64,000 nucleotides of DNA from Stenogyne calaminthoides (GCA_037126765.1 JBBCBC010000021.1:21097434-21161433); one strand, 5' to 3'; shown: positions 32,477 to 46,484, counted from the first letter of the stretch. Notes: generated by a model from the letters alone, not told the origin. Program-made: numbers and translations.

Positions 32477-34868
32477 ATGTTTTCTAAAAAACTTCCCATG
32501 TTCTCGATGGAGAACTATGACTGTGGAGATCGAGAATGCAGCTCATCTCAGATTCCAAACATGAGTGTATGTGGAGAGTGGTCTCTCAAGGACCATTCCG
32601 GTTTCTTATGGTGAATCTCGGAGGAACGAAGATGAGAGAATTGATCCTAGAGCAGAAATTTCCTAAGTCCGATGACCAATCGACTCTGAGGAGAGAAAGT
32701 TAGTCAATCTAGACTACATTGCAAAAGACACACTATACAAAGACAATTGATGATGGTGTGATGGGAATGATCTCTAACTGTAATACTGCTAAAGGGATTT
32801 GGGATACACTAGTTGTTATGTGCCAAGGCACATATCATATAAAAAAAAACAAACTTTTCGGTTGGCAATTGGAAAGTTTGATAGTTTTGAAATGGATGAT
32901 GGTGAATCAATAGACAAATTGGAAGTCGATTCACTAAAGCATCATGAATGATCTAAATGCACTTGGAAAGAAATATCCACAGAGAGAAGTTGCATTGAAA
33001 ATTCTTAGAGAGGTCCATCTATGAAATGGGATATTCATGCGAAGGTGATTGAAAACACCAAGAACATTAGTTCAATGCCTTACCAACAAGTCTTCTCTCG
33101 AAATGAAGGCCTATGAATTTGTAATTGATAAGAAATCCAAAAAGGCCGACAAAGAAAGATGATTCTTCATCGAGTAAGAATGTGGCTTTAAAAAGCCAAA
33201 GATAAAACACAGAAAACTAGAGAGTTCGAGAACCCCATGCCAAAAATCGGGATGAGCTTGAGGAAAAGCTAGCAATCGATGGCAAGGAGGTTTGACAGAC
33301 TTAATAATAGATTTGGAAAATACAAAAGCTATTACAGAACCACAGTACCGAAGAAACCCGAGGACGATCAACCGAGAAGAAGAAGGACACGAAAGTTTGA
33401 AGGATCTTCATCCGAAAGAAGGACTCCAAGTCCAAAGAAGAAAATGATCGGGATGATGATACCAACAGATGTTATAATTGCGGAAGAAAGGTCACTTCCA
33501 AAGATGATTGTCCGTTTGAGTGCTAAGGAGAGAAGAGAAAGGCAAGCTAAAAGAGATCAAGTTCTCTAGCAAAAGGCCATGGTTGCGAGAAGAAGAACAC
33601 TCGAGGAGGGATCTAGCTCTTCGGATGAGATATTCTCGAGACGGTGAAAGTGATGACATCTATCGATGGCCATTGAGGGGGTAAGCTCTTCTTTTCTCGT
33701 TGTTGCTCCTACACTAGCACAAGAGTTTTCAAGTTCCACCGAAAAAAATACTATTTTGACCTTGATGGATTCTTTTGAGAATCGATGAAGGACTATGCTA
33801 TTTTACAAGGATCAAGTAAATAGAACTCAAGAGCGAGAATAAGGAACCGAAAGTCGAAAATCTAAAATGGAAAGACTCTAGCAATATTGAAATCACTTCT
33901 CAATTAATGGGAGCTACCGATGAATCGGATGTTCGAAAGTACAACTCTCGAGAAAGAGAAGATGATAATGTCCCTAATCGAAAAGCTAGAGAAATCCAAT
34001 CAAGAAATTCACTAATCGAAATCGAAGTTCAATGACCTCTACGAGAAGCATAAAACTCTCTGAATCGTGAGGATAGTGCATGAAGAAGTTAACGCTTATT
34101 GAATAAAGCATCTAATGTGATAGATGAAATTGAGTTATCGAGAGATCTGCCACTATAAAATCTGGATTGGGATACATTCCAGGGGAACCTCACAAGGTCA
34201 TCTCAATCTTTGCATCTAGTAGCAAGAAGACTATCTTTGTAAAACCAAAGGGCACCTACACTTCAAGCCGAGTAATGCCCAAGGTTGTAGACTAGGAAAA
34301 GGACCTATGGTCTCAAAGAAACCAATGATCGTGTTAGAAAGCCCAAACCTCGGTGAAGGCTAGAAAACTGAAAAAATCGATTGGAAAGTTTCGAGCAAGT
34401 ACTTCAAAGCCTCGGGCTAAGAATGCAAACCCGAAAGGCTCCACATCGAACCATCGAGGAATCCTCGGATGAGAAACACTCAAAGAGAGACATTCTCAAT
34501 CAAGAGACCAAGTCCTCAAGACCTTCGAAAGACCAGATTTCAAAGATGACAACCTCGAACCTCACTTGCCTAAGGGTAAAGGTTATCCAAACCCAAGTCA
34601 ACAAAGATTTAGACCACCAAGCACAAAAGCCTAAGCATCCCAACAAGGCCTGAACCAAAGAAGAATTCAAAAGCCCATGTTCATGCTTAAAGCTAGCACA
34701 CATATCTGAAAACTGCTAAGGCACCCGTGAGTAGTGGATGTATATGTTGATGTTTATGGAAGACAAATTAGCCACTCTAAAGTGATTAGAGTTGTCGGCA
34801 GATTTGGATTCCGAAAGGTACAAATTAACCTCGTGGGACCCTACACAAAATTGGGTACCTAAGAATTG
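32477..34868 (+). pseudogene. E3 gag
   Basis: The likely start is ATG 32477 (MFSKKLPMFSMENYDCGD). The capsid region (GMISNCNTAKGIWDTLVVMCQG, about 32764-32830) matches E1. The zinc knuckle is scrambled near 33470, with a base missing. The final segment ends VPKN followed by TGA at about 34867, the same stop that ends E1 gag. The many frame changes fall largely at CG sites where E1 has CAG or CTG. Confidence 0.75.
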
Positions 34869-37800
34869 ATCTATTTTTCGGGGAGTAAAACAAGGGCACT
34901 AAGTCGATGAAAGATCACATGGCACCGATGAGCGAGAAAAAAAAAGCTCCGATGTATGGTATCTTGACAAAGGATGCTCAAGACATATGACAGATTCAAG
35001 AAGATGCTTTCGATGACTATGTTGAACAAAGAGGCCCACAGATCACTTTTGGAGATAACTCAAGGAATGCAGTCAAGGATATGGAACTTTGGAAATCGAC
35101 TCAGTTCATATCCATGGTGTTTCATATGTATCTGGATTGAAGCATAACTTGTTGTCAATTAGCCAATTCTGTGATAAGGGTTTCAATGTTGAGTTCTCCA
35201 AGAACTTATGTTTTGTGAAAGATGATACATCACATAAAAAGTATTCTTGGACGGGTACAAGAAAATGGAATGTGTATCTTGCTGATTGGAGTTCAACTCC
35301 TAAAGATACATGTTTAGTTGCTAAAAGTTCCACAGATACCAAGTTGGTTATGGCATAAAAGAATGAATCACCTAAACTTCAAAACCCCCGAACAAGCTTG
35401 CAAGATTAGCTCTTGTAAGAGGGTTGCCTAATGAAGTGTTCAGTAAGGAACACATTTGTGATGTGTGCCAGAAAGGAAAACAAGTTAAAGCATCATTTAA
35501 AAGCAAAGTTGAAGTTTCTACTGAAAGAATACTTAAGTTATTGCATATGGATCTGTTTGGTCCTATAACACCTGTGAGCACTAATGGCAGGAAATACACA
35601 TTGGTAGTAGTTGATGACTACTCAAGATATACTTGGGTCATATTCTTACTCAGTAAGAAAGAGACTCAATAAAAAGTCGCCAGATTCATGAAAAGGCTCG
35701 AAGAATGAGAAAAATCTCGAGTGTGGTCAAAATCGATCGACAAAGGAACCGAGTTTATAAATCATATCATATCGATTATTAATGCAGAGAATGGAATTTT
35801 ACATGAAACATCACCGCAAGGACCCCTCAACAAAATGGTGTTCTTTGAAAGAAGGAAAAGAACTCGAAAAGAAGTTCGCAAGGACAATGATAAATGGTCG
35901 ATATTCCTAAAAGATTTTGGGTCAAGCCATCAACACTTTGATGCTACTCTCGAGAATAGATCCATCTTGACCATGAGTCAAGGCAAAACACCCTATGAGC
36001 TTTGGAATGAAAGGAAGCCTCTTGTTTCTTTTCTTTTCGTGTGTTTTTGGTTGCAAGTGTTTCATACACAATAATGGTAAAGATCGATTGAAAACATTTG
36101 ATAGTAAAGTTCGATGAAGGAATATTCTTAGGATATTCGAAGTCAAGAAAGCTTCGAGTTTACAACCTGTAGGACTCTTATTGTGGAGGAAACACCTCAT
36201 GTTGTTTTTGATGAATCTACTTGTGTTCGGAAGAAACAAGAACATGATCTTGAGATGAACCACCAAGAGGATCACCAGATTAAGCCTAAAAGCGAAAGAT
36301 AAATCATCCATTGAACTCGAAAAGAAGAAGTCACCACTATCTATGATTGGGTGACTCGGACTCGAATAAAGAAGTTCGGGATGGAAATCAAGATGGTGAG
36401 ACTCGAAAACCAACACTCAAAAGGTGACCAATCTGAGCAGACACCGCCTCGCACTCGGTATGTAATGCCAATGAAGATGTGGTCACAAATGAGGCAAATT
36501 CTAATCTATCAACCAAAGGGGAACAAATGTCTCGACAATGTTCTCAATAGAATTTCCGAGGAAGATGATTCTCTTTCTCTGCTTTTGTTGTTCCCTCGAA
36601 GTTTCTCGATTTAATCAACCTAACATTTCAAATGTTGAGGATACTATTGAAACAGAACATCAAGAAGGAAATGGTTAGATAGTCATCCTACAAGTCGTTG
36701 TGGGTGATCTAACCAAAGGTGTTAAAACAAGAAGGTTCCATGGTGAGAGTGCACTATTCTCAACGCTTCCTATAAGACAAAAAGAACCTCATGAGATTGG
36801 TGAAGCTCTACAAGATTCTCATTGGATTATTTGCTATGCAAGATGAAATTTGAATCAATTCTCAAGAAATGAAGTATGGGAGCCGGTAGATAGACCCGAG
36901 AAAGGCACAATGTCATTGGAACCAAGTGGGTTTTCAAGAATAAAAGAGATGAAAACAACAACATTGTAAGAAACAAAGGCAAGGCTAGTTGCACAAGGTT
37001 ATTCCCAAGAAGAAGGCTTGGATTATGATGAAACCTTTGCACCGTTGCAAAGACTAGAAGCCATCGATTGTTTCTTGCATATGCTTTCACGTGAAGTTCA
37101 CGATCTATCAAATGGATGTGAAAAGTGCATTTCTAACGGTGTGCTTAAAGAAGAGGTTTATGTGGAACAACCTCCCGGTTTCAAAACAAATGACCAAGTT
37201 TACAGCTCGGAAAAGCTTTGTATGGTCTTAAGCAAGCACCCGAGCATGGTATGATACTCTTTCGGTTCGCCTCATCGACCATGGTTTTGTCAAAGGGACT
37301 ATTGATAGAACTCTTGCTCAGGATAGAGGATGGGGGAAATATCTTACTAGTTCAGATATATGTTGATGACATCATTTTTGGATCTCCAAACCATCAGCTG
37401 TGTGAAAAGTTTTCAACACTGATGAAAGGCAAATTTGAGATGTCAATGATGGGAGAGATGAATTTCTTTCTAGGTCTTCAAGTGAAACAATCAAAGGAAG
37501 GAATATTCATCAACCAGGCAAAGTACACCGTAGATCCGATTGCCAAATATGGTGTACAGATTGCAACTCGCCAGATTCCCATGAATACTAACTACAAGAT
37601 GGATCCCGATTACAAGGTAAATCAAGAAGTCGACCGATTATAGAGGAATCATTGGATCATTGCTCTATCTCACAGCAAGTAGGCCGGATATAACATTTGC
37701 TGTTGGGATATGTGCAAGATACCAAGCTAATCCTAAGGCTAGTCACATGGAAGCTGCCAAAAAGATACTGAAGTATCTTAAAGGCACAGTGAATAGAGGA

Positions 37801-38295
37801 TTGTGGTATCCAGCTGATAATAACCTTGAGTTAAGTGGTTACTCGATCTCGACATGGAGGTTGCGTAATTTGACAGAAGTCCACCTCGGGAACTTGTCAA
37901 TTTCTAGAAAAGTGTGATATCTTGGTTTTCGAAGAAAGCACCTCCTCGAGCAACAAGTACTACCGGGTCAATATATATATGGTCGCAGAAGTCAAGGTGC
38001 TTTCGATTCTTTTCGCCTCGGAAACAATTAAGGGATTATAAAGTTGTAGCCAATGAAGTACCAATATTTTGTGACAATAATAAATTGCCATTGCTATTTC
38101 ACAAAATCCGGTATTGCACACCGATGCAAGCATGTGGATATCGACATCACTTCATCGAGATCATGTCGAGAAGAAGGACATAAGGATGGAGAAAATTCAT
38201 AATGATAAGCGAGAGCCGATATCTTGACTAAACCTTTGGGTCAATCAAGATTCCGGGAACTTTCAAATTGAATTAGGGATGTTAGAACCGGTGTA
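34869..38295 (+). pseudogene. E3 pol
   Basis: This is colinear with E1 pol. The protease site is damaged near 34960. A clean block at 35089-35670 holds the end of protease, the integrase zinc domain (CDVCQKGKQVKASF) and HMDLFGPITPVSTNGRKY. Integrase DKGTEF lies near 35735. Reverse transcriptase has a clean block at 37320-37560 with YVDDIIFGS and MSMMGEMNFFLGLQ. RNase H is broken from 37840 onward. Clean blocks keep the reading frame and CAG/CTG content; broken blocks do neither. Confidence 0.82.
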
Positions 38296-38794
38296 TAGAG
38301 TAAAATCAAAAAATTGATGGTTTTCGAAGCATGAAGTTTTCTCGATTCTCCGAGAAGCTTAGGATAAAATGGAAATCTTTTAACCGAGTCTCGGGAAACT
38401 CAGATCTTCAAGGTCAAGACTCAAGAGCAAAATGAACCATTTCAAGATTTCGATATTATAATCGACGGTTTATCAAAGTCGAGACTCGAAGAAGACTGAT
38501 AGAGGAAAATTAGTCTGAAGAAGTAATGACTCATGCAACTCATTTATTGCTTAAGTGAAGCTCAGAAATCATTCGCAATAAATACAAAACACCGAGGAAT
38601 GTTTTTTGGGCGAGATCGTTTTTAAATTCAAGAAGGTCAATAAATCATTTAATGCTCGCTACATTAATGACCAATGAGGATGTTTTGGCGGCTTACTTTT
38701 TTCGGAGATTGTTTGTTCAGATATTCGATTAATCGGAGATTAATCTCAACCGTTGTTTTTCACCTAACCAACACGATTCCCCACGATCTTAAAG

Positions 38795-38805
38795 CTATAT
38801 ATACC
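38795..38805 (+). promoter_or_regulatory. Internal TATA box before E3 accessory ORF
   Basis: CTATATATACC lies 125-135 bp before the accessory ORF ATG at 38930, with a C/A-rich leader between. Its placement parallels E1 (112 bp). Confidence 0.5.
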
Positions 38806-38929
38806 CTAAGAAGCCTTTCAAGCCAAAATTTTATTAAACCCTTCGTTCCAAATCCTCTGCAAATAAAAAAATCCCTTGCCCGAAATTCCTAAACCCTACA
38901 AAACTTCACTTCTCAAATCAATCTCTAAA

Positions 38930-41900
38930 ATGGCTCCAACCTTGTTCGAGATTAGCCAAACCAACAAGCAGTAGTACGAAGTTCTTTGTTTCACTCGAAA
39001 AGCACAACCAACTCAAAGCCGTAAGAGGAGGCTCTGCGTATGATTCGATCGCTAAACTCACTCCAACTAATCGCAAACCCACTGCACTGGAGTTTGCGAA
39101 AGAGGTAATCGAATTCATCTATAACTTGAAGGTAGATGAAGAGGATTGTATGCATTCTTCGACATCAGATCACACTTAGAGCATTCATCCAAATACGCCG
39201 ATTTTGAAAGGATTTGTACATAACCCCAAAAAATCAATGATGTTTTTGAGCTCGTGATAGAGGAGAGGATCCTACGATGTATATATGTCGGGTAGAGAGC
39301 AGGAATACTTAGATAGGATTGCTGAGAATCCTGTTAAGTTTGAGGCGACATTGCATAAGAGGCACCTAAAGCCACAATATCGTGTATTGATGGATATTGT
39401 GAGTAAAAGCATCATGAGTCTTATGGGAGTTTTGAGCGTGATCAAGACTCCAAGCTCGATCGATGGCGGCGATAGAGGCCTCACCCACCACCAACTTCAA
39501 CTCGGCCGAAATTTCGATTCGGACGGTGAGTGAAAGCGAATCAAAGTTTTGAAGAAGGTTGACGGGGCGATCTCAATAAAAGGCAAGATACACCATGCCA
39601 CCAAAATTGCTTACATTTTGGAGATGTGCAGAGAGGAGGAGGATATCTTCGCCAATTCGACCACATTCCCTAAGTCCAAAATTCTCTTTAAACCCATTCT
39701 TTGCAAAGAGGCAGTCATCGGGGAAGAAGAGAAAAGAAGGTTGAATCACCAATTCTTGGAAAAAAAGAGACTCAACAAACCAGGGGGAAGGTTTTGTTGG
39801 AGGCAAAGATGGAGCAGGGAGCAAAGATGTTGAAACTAAAGGATCTTGCTCCAAAACGCAGAAAATTGGTGGTTCTCACCAATGAAGATGAAAGTGAATC
39901 TGACGAGATTCAACCGGAGCACCAAACCGCTCAGAGTTCACCATTACAAGTATTGGCTCAGGTTATCTCGAGGACACAGGATCAGACTGAGGAGCAGGTC
40001 TTCTCTGAGGTGCTCGAGACATCGCTTCGCTTCGGATAAAATTTCTCAGAAATTTTTAAAGGAGCTCGCACCTCGTGAGATACCTACCTCGGATGTGCAG
40101 TGCTCGCATGTAAGAGTCACCAGAGTCCATCCAAGATGTGCAGTTCGCATAAAGGCAGACGAGCCGACTTCAGATTCAAACTGAGGATATGCCAACTCAG
40201 GCCTCAGAACCCTCTCAGATGCAAACTGAGGACCTGACCGCACAAACTTCAGATGCTGCTGAGGCTCAGGAGCAGAATATTCTTGATGAGCTCCTGAGTG
40301 ATCTACTTCTTGATCCCTTAGCAGATGTTTCAACTGAACCAGAGAGCCCAAGATGGAAGAAGGGCGAAGCTGAAGAAGGCGAGTGGAGGAGCAAGGGGGA
40401 ACGGTTCATTCTTGACCGCTACCTCGAGCTCAAATCATACCCCGATCCGCAAGATGTTTTCTTCAGATTATGGCGACCAGTATTCATCCTCAACCGACTC
40501 TTCCCGAGATGCTTGATATTGTCGCATTTCGGAGGGGAGACCGGGTGGAATGAGGAGACAACCTTCCCCGACCGACTTCTCGGGGTTTAGGAGGACAAAG
40601 CTCGGATGAAAAACTCCGATTTTGATGAGCCGGTTCGCACGGTTGGTCAAAGAAGAGCAATCAAAGTTGAGTGCCCGAGCGTGGAGACAAATCTAAAGAT
40701 GGAGATGGGGACCAACGGGGAGATATTGAGAAGCGAGCCCCAGATGGAAAAGGAGACTTCGTTGGCGATCAACTCCGAATTGGTCAACCTCAGATCGGTT
40801 AGAACTCTTTCAGTACCTTTTTGGCACTATTAACAATTGTGCCAAAGTTACTGAAAGTCCTATCTTTAACTCAATTATCGATCGATAAACAGATCGAGGC
40901 TCGGTGGAGACCGGAGCTCGTGACGGCCGAGGCATAGGATGATCGAGACAAAGACAGAGGTGCGTAAGATTCCCGAGATTGATCTCACTCCTTGATGGAG
41001 AAACTTGAGAAGGTTGAGCCAATGATGATCAAAATTGCTCGATGGAAGAGACGTTGGCCAATCAAGCTCAAAAGATGGAAAGTCTTAGTCACTCTTTAGA
41101 GTCGGTGCAAATTCAAAACACTCGACCACTCGAGATGACCTCCATGGAAGAAAAGTCAATGAGAAGTTTGAGGGAGTCAAGGCCGAGTTAAGTGATGAAC
41201 CCAAGGTAAAACACCGGAGAGTTCTAATTTCCTAGAGGTGAAACTGCCAGAAAAGAATGAGGTGTTAATCAAGTCTGCTGTTGAGGAAATGAGCTCATTA
41301 CTCATGACCAAGATAACAGAGATGTTCAAAGAAGCACTCTCTGGCCAGGTTGCCCACTTATCTCAAGAATTTTCTGCGGGCCAAGAACCATCTAAGGAGG
41401 CCGAAGAAGGACAAGATCGAGATAGCGGGGAGAGATTCATTTGTGTGAGCAAAGAGCAATATCACATGGACACAAAGATCTCCGGACTTCTTCCAAATTA
41501 CTTGCAAAAAAGGAGGAAAAGGAAGGTGAAGACGTCAGAAAGTTCATGGCACGTACTTTGGAGAAGAAGGCTCAAAAAGATGTTGAAATGTATAATTTAG
41601 CCAAATCCTTAAAAGAAGTCGAAGCTTCTGAGAAGTTAAAGTTTGCTCGGTGGAGAAGCCCATCTACACTCGAAGTTTCCAAGCAAACCTTGCTTGATGT
41701 GTCAAAAGAAAAACCGAAAAGCTAGAGCAAAGGTTGGAACAAGCCAGTCAGCGCCGAAATGCCTATGAAGAGGAAAGCCTCGGTGTTGTTCAACCCGAAA
41801 AGCAAGCGTCAAAGGCTTCTAAGCCAATCCGGAGAAAAGGCCGATTCTCGATGATGAAGAGAAAGAAGAATCGAGTCTCAACCTCGGATGAAAGTCTTCA

Positions 41901-42560
41901 ATACTAGAAATGCTCAAGACACTCCAAATGGAACAAGCTAAGAAAGCTGCTGCTTCGGTCTCAGGAGCATCTGTGATCAGAAAGAAGATAGACGAAGAAG
42001 AGCGTAAGCGAAGGAGTGAATTCGGGAAGTTTATGCGAGCAAGAGGAAAGGAACATCAAAAGCGCTAAAGTGGCCCCACGCTGATAAATGGATGCCCATT
42101 AAACTCAACGATATGTGGGAAGAAGTCAAGAGAACCTTCTGGTTTAATTATGATGTTCTCAGGGAATGGAGAGGGGAAGGCTCAGATCAGAATGAAGCAT
42201 TCATTGAGTATCTCCTCACCTTCTATCCAAAGTATCTACAGAGCTGGATTAACCTTGCGGATGAAGGAGAAGTACGATATAGTAGCCCCCTATCCATATT
42301 CCTATTCTCCTCCAAGACTTGATAATGGCTTGGTGAATGAGAAGGCCATTACTCAAGAGATTGCTCAAGATTATCTTTGGTCATTGGGTCTAACAGAAAC
42401 GATCTGACATCATCAAGAAAAGAAATGAGTCAAGAAGAGATTCTTCTAATGTTCGATCTGGAGGTGCCCGTGATGAAGTTGAGAATGAAGCAAATCAAGA
42501 GCGTAAGACCAAGAGCCAAATCAAGATCAAGACTCAGAAGATTCTGGTAATCTTTAAATT
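38930..42560 (+). pseudogene. E3 accessory ORF
   Basis: It starts at ATG 38930 (MAPTLFE). It is colinear with E1: GREQEYLDRIAENPVKFEATLHKR near 39290, KGKIHHATKIAYILEMCREEED near 39579, an acidic/Gln-rich middle near 40190-40330, coiled-coil segments, and the conserved C-terminus KRTFWFNYDVLREWRGEGSD at 42092-42280. The exact end is blurred by frame errors around 42.4-42.56 kb. The pattern of clean and CG-altered blocks continues here. Confidence 0.72.
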
Positions 42561-42935
42561 TTTGTCTTTTTGATTTTGTTGATAAACTCATTGTAATCTG
42601 TAATGGTATACTCATCATCAATGAAGATTTATCATTATGCTCAAAAGATAATATCTCATTATCTTATTTACATGTCTTTTATTTTGATATGCTTGAATGT
42701 ATGATGATATGGGGGAAATTGTCTGAATTTGGAAAAATTGTTTAAGTATTTGGTAATGAACTATTTAAAGAGATTCATTACTGAAGAAATTGCTGAATGA
42801 TTAAACCAAGAAACTCAAATTGTTGGGAGATTCTCTCGATTTAAGAAATTGTTGGGAGACAACCAATCTTGTAATAGGATAAATCAAAACACGAGTATAG
42901 GTTATATATTTGTAACAAGATAGGTTTTGGCATCA

Positions 42936-42951
42936 TCAAAAATGGGGAAAT
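42936..42951 (+). other. E3 polypurine tract
   Basis: AAAAATGGGGAAAT lies directly before TGTTGGGAG, identical to E1. Two decoy copies of ATTGTTGGGAGA occur upstream, near 42820 and 42853. Confidence 0.85.
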
Positions 42952-44963
42952 TGTTGGGAGATGAATTTAATAAAAATATATGATTTTGATTAAGATCCCA
43001 AAACCCCTAAGTATGACATGTTCAGAATGATCTTGATAGTTGAGTCAGGATTCGCTTTTAGAGTATTCGTGGATGTTATCTCGCAAAATGTATACACAAA
43101 TATAGTTTAGGATAGGTTACAAGACTCTAAAGAACTCAAGATATGTTTACGAAGTATCCAAGTTTCGTGATGAAATCGAGATATCAAGACTTCGATATGA
43201 TATCTTGAAATGGCAAGACTTCGAGACGAAGACTCAATACATCACCAAGATAAACTACAAAGATTCAGAAGACCTCAAGACTCGGAAGACCCCAAGACTC
43301 GAAAGACTCAAGACACGTAAGATGTAAGATCAAGAATCAAGATCAAGAGTAATCAAGGCACAAGATTATCAAGACTTCGCAATATATTGAATGCTCGATA
43401 TGAACCCGAGTGTTCCGAGGCAATCGATAATATCTATCCGGCGATGCAATATTGAGAAGATCGCGATTCCTTAAAAAGTTAGATATTGCCAAGACATTCA
43501 AATGCGCATAAAAGGAACTAAGTCGGTGTTGTTAAGGTTATATCAAACTCGAGTTTGTAACCAAAAAGAGTCGTTGAAGGTGTCTACCTTTAACCTGGAG
43601 ACAAAAGTCAAAAAGAGGAAGACGACATTGTACCATATCGACACCGACAAAGGATGTGTCACCAAAAAGATGTCGATGTACAAAAGTTCCAGATCAGAAA
43701 AAGTGAAGACCGGCTACATGAAAAGTTATTGCCTAAAACGTGTTAGGGAGTTTCAAACCCTAAATATAGCCGTTTTCACACACCACAAGAGGGAACTCAC
43801 GGCTATCTCTCCAACGGATAGTTTTCAAAAGTGACCTTGGTGTATGCCTATAAATCTTGGTGACCCTCTACATTGTAAGGTTACGGAAATTTATACGCAA
43901 CTCAAGAGCTCAAACTTATTCTTGTAAAAAGTGAAAGCACTTTCGAAAAACCTTGAATTTCCCAAGTGCTTCTATATTGAAGAGAGCTCACTATACTAAG
44001 CCTAGCTTGATAAGTTTTATCCAAAGCTTAGTCGAGATATCCTAACCCTTTGCATTGTGCTTCATTGTAAAGGATATCTCATCCTAGTTGGAAACCAACC
44101 AAAAACCCCCAAAACCCTTGAGAAGGTAGGCGGAGTGTGTTTGTTGGTGAGAAAGAGTTGTAAAGAGTTAGTAAACTATGCGAGTAGTCGAAAAACTCTA
44201 GAGGAGAAGTTAGTAAGCTGAGGGGGTAGTCCAAGGCTTGTGTGTGATTGAGTAAGTAAACTACGGAGGTAGTCGTAAAACTCAAGGTCGGGTTGAGTAA
44301 GTAAACTATGTGGAGTAGTCGAAAAACTTCGGGGAAGTTGAGTAAGTAAACCACGTGGTAGTCGAAAGCTCGAAGTTGATAGTGAATTTCTCTGAAGAGT
44401 CAGGGAGAGTGGACGTAGGAGCTTGAGTCTCTGAACCACTATAATTGTTGTGTTCTTTATTGCTTTCTTTATATGTACTTAACTATTGCATTGACTTGTT
44501 TTGAAAGCATACTTTTCACCGATATTCCGGTTGGAATCAATCCACCGAAGTTGCATAAGTGAATCACAACCTAATCACTATTTCATAAAGGAAGGTTTTC
44601 AAAGAAGCTTAAAACGAAGTATAATCTAAAGGGCCAACCATTCCGCATCGATCGAGTAAATAGAACAGATAGTTATCAAACCGAACTCTCTTCCGAGGAT
44701 TGATGAAGTTAGTTATCCCGATCCAAGCAACTCAGGATCTCTCACACTTCGGGACTCGGTTGGGATTATCCGAGGTATCTGAAAGCGGCTCGGGATCACC
44801 GTCTCGATGAACTTTGACTCGGAGCGATCTGTGCTTCTCGAGAACCTAATCTTGAGGATTATCGACCCAAAGTGACCTCGGTAAGAAAAAAAAGTTTAAA
44901 AACACCTAACACGTGTATTCCCCCCCACACGCGTGTAAGACTTCGTTTTTGCACCGGACCAAC
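42952..44963 (+). repeat. E3 3' LTR (family 1), 2012 bp
   Basis: It starts TGTTGGGAG and ends ACCAAC, one base short of the expected ACCAACA. The TATA box is at 43849-43855. The part that is a minisatellite in E1 is here (43120-43420) a loose series of AAGACTCGAAG-type units, probably scrambled by the CG anomaly. Three to four AGTAAGTAAACTA repeats lie at about 44240-44360, and the hairpin is near 44908. Confidence 0.88.
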
Positions 44964-46360
44964 GATCCTCCTTGGCCATCGGCGAGATCTCATCATCATC
45001 TCAAGAGAATATCGGATCTTCATTCTCATAGAAGTCAACAAAGATCGCTTATTAGGCGAAATCTTCTACAGAGGAGTATCCGGAAATCCTCGGAGGGCGG
45101 ATAGGAATCGTCAATTCCGGATGTGTAAACCATGGCTTTTATGTCCCTCATACGCGTTACTCTCTTTTTGTTCCTCTTTTCTTCCCTTTCTTTTGGCGTC
45201 AGTCCAGGCGTCTGCGATGTAGTGTCCTCAGCTTCTCACCGGTTGAAGCAAGCTCCTTGATCCACGTAACCTTTTCTTCGGTGAATCACTCCGCCCTGTA
45301 TGATCTATCGGGTGACTTCCCTTTACGATAGTAGTCTGAGCTCCTTCTTTTCGGATCGATTATCTCTTCTCTCATCATTTAGATTATCTCTTTTCTTTTT
45401 TCTTCTGTCATGATCTCTTCGATCATCGGATCTAGTTCTTTTTCTCGAGATCATTGGGCTGATCTCCTATCTCTTCCTCGGCTATGTTGATAATCTTTAT
45501 AGAATCTTGATACTTACCAAGTTGAATATTTGATTTTTCTAGTTTCCTCGTAAGCGAGCGGGTCTGTTACGGCTTTGACTTACGATGTTTCCAACAGGTT
45601 CATTGGCCTTTGATCTGCTGCTGGTTGCCTTAAACGCAACTGATTTAGAAGTTGAGGCTTCAGTGGGCACCTCATCTTCATCGGCTTGTCCTCTTTCAAT
45701 TAAATCGAACTCGTGAGCTTTAAGGCTTAAGAACGAAGCTACTTGGTTTCATCTTTGAAATGTCTTGGCAATCCTTGATTACCGTGACTTTCATATCCCA
45801 TTTCTTGGTAAGAGATCTTAAGATCTTGTAGTTGATGTCCTTGTCTGACATCTCTCTACCAAGTTCTCGTAGCTTATTCACTGGCATAGTAATCCTTCCA
45901 TCGAGTTCGTTGATGGTCTCGTTGGCAAAGATCTTGATTTTTCTAACTTTACCGTTCGCTTGTAGACTACCGTCTTTGATCCGATCATTTCCCTCGATAT
46001 ATCTCAAATTAGAGTATCCCACATTGCTTTCGCGATTTTGAGATATTTAATCTTTTCCTTGGTGACCTTGTCCATCATTTTCATGATAATATGCCCGGCG
46101 ATTGTATCTAGAGTATACTGATTTCCTTTCCTCTTGATCCATCAAGGCCGGGCTTTTTTAGCACAAGACTTCCTAAGCAAAGTCGGATCTCCTCCAACTG
46201 CAGGGTTGTCGTAATATATGATGATGGGTCCTCTTTCAATGACTTCCATCATTCTGCCACTAATCGAACCTAGATGGTTGCACATATAAATGGCCCAATC
46301 TGCATACTCATCAATTGAGAACTTCGGCAGATCATGATACATACCGGAGGTATTATCCAT
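44964..46360 (-). pseudogene. E5 gag, 5' part
   Basis: It starts at ATG 46360 (MDNTSGMYHDLPKFSIDEYADW), almost identical to the E2 gag start. A second block at 45720-46022 has NETINELDGRITMPVNKLREL and KILRSLTKKWDMKV. Further 3' sequence (44964-45700) aligns with the E2 gag tail region but in broken frames. It ends at the E3 LTR boundary. Confidence 0.8.
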
Positions 46361-46484
46361 CTTGAAAAGCTTTTGGAAAAACGAATGAGTTTTAAAAACG
46401 GTTTTTTCAAGATCTGCTCAATTGACCACAAAGATTCTTCCTCAAGAATCGATGATACACAAAGCCGGGTCCAGTAGAACCACC

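Larger units (their letters stand above)
31684..44963 (+). mobile_element. E3: SIRE-like copia element, family 1, 5' LTR truncated
   Basis: The order is a partial 5' LTR, primer site, gag, pol, internal TATA box, accessory ORF, polypurine tract and 3' LTR. It is colinear with E1 and closely similar where the sequence is clean (35089-35670, 37340-37540, 40180-40330, 41240-41480). Elsewhere CG stands where E1 has CAG or CTG, breaking every frame. I infer that most of this apparent decay is sequence error. Neither end shows a target duplication, since the 5' LTR is cut and the 3' LTR lacks its last A and abuts E5. Confidence 0.9.

Noticed and set aside
31684..44963. E3 as an old, strongly diverged retrotransposon subfamily
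   Set aside because: Differences to E1 are concentrated at CWG sites and vanish in clean blocks, so divergence is mostly apparent.
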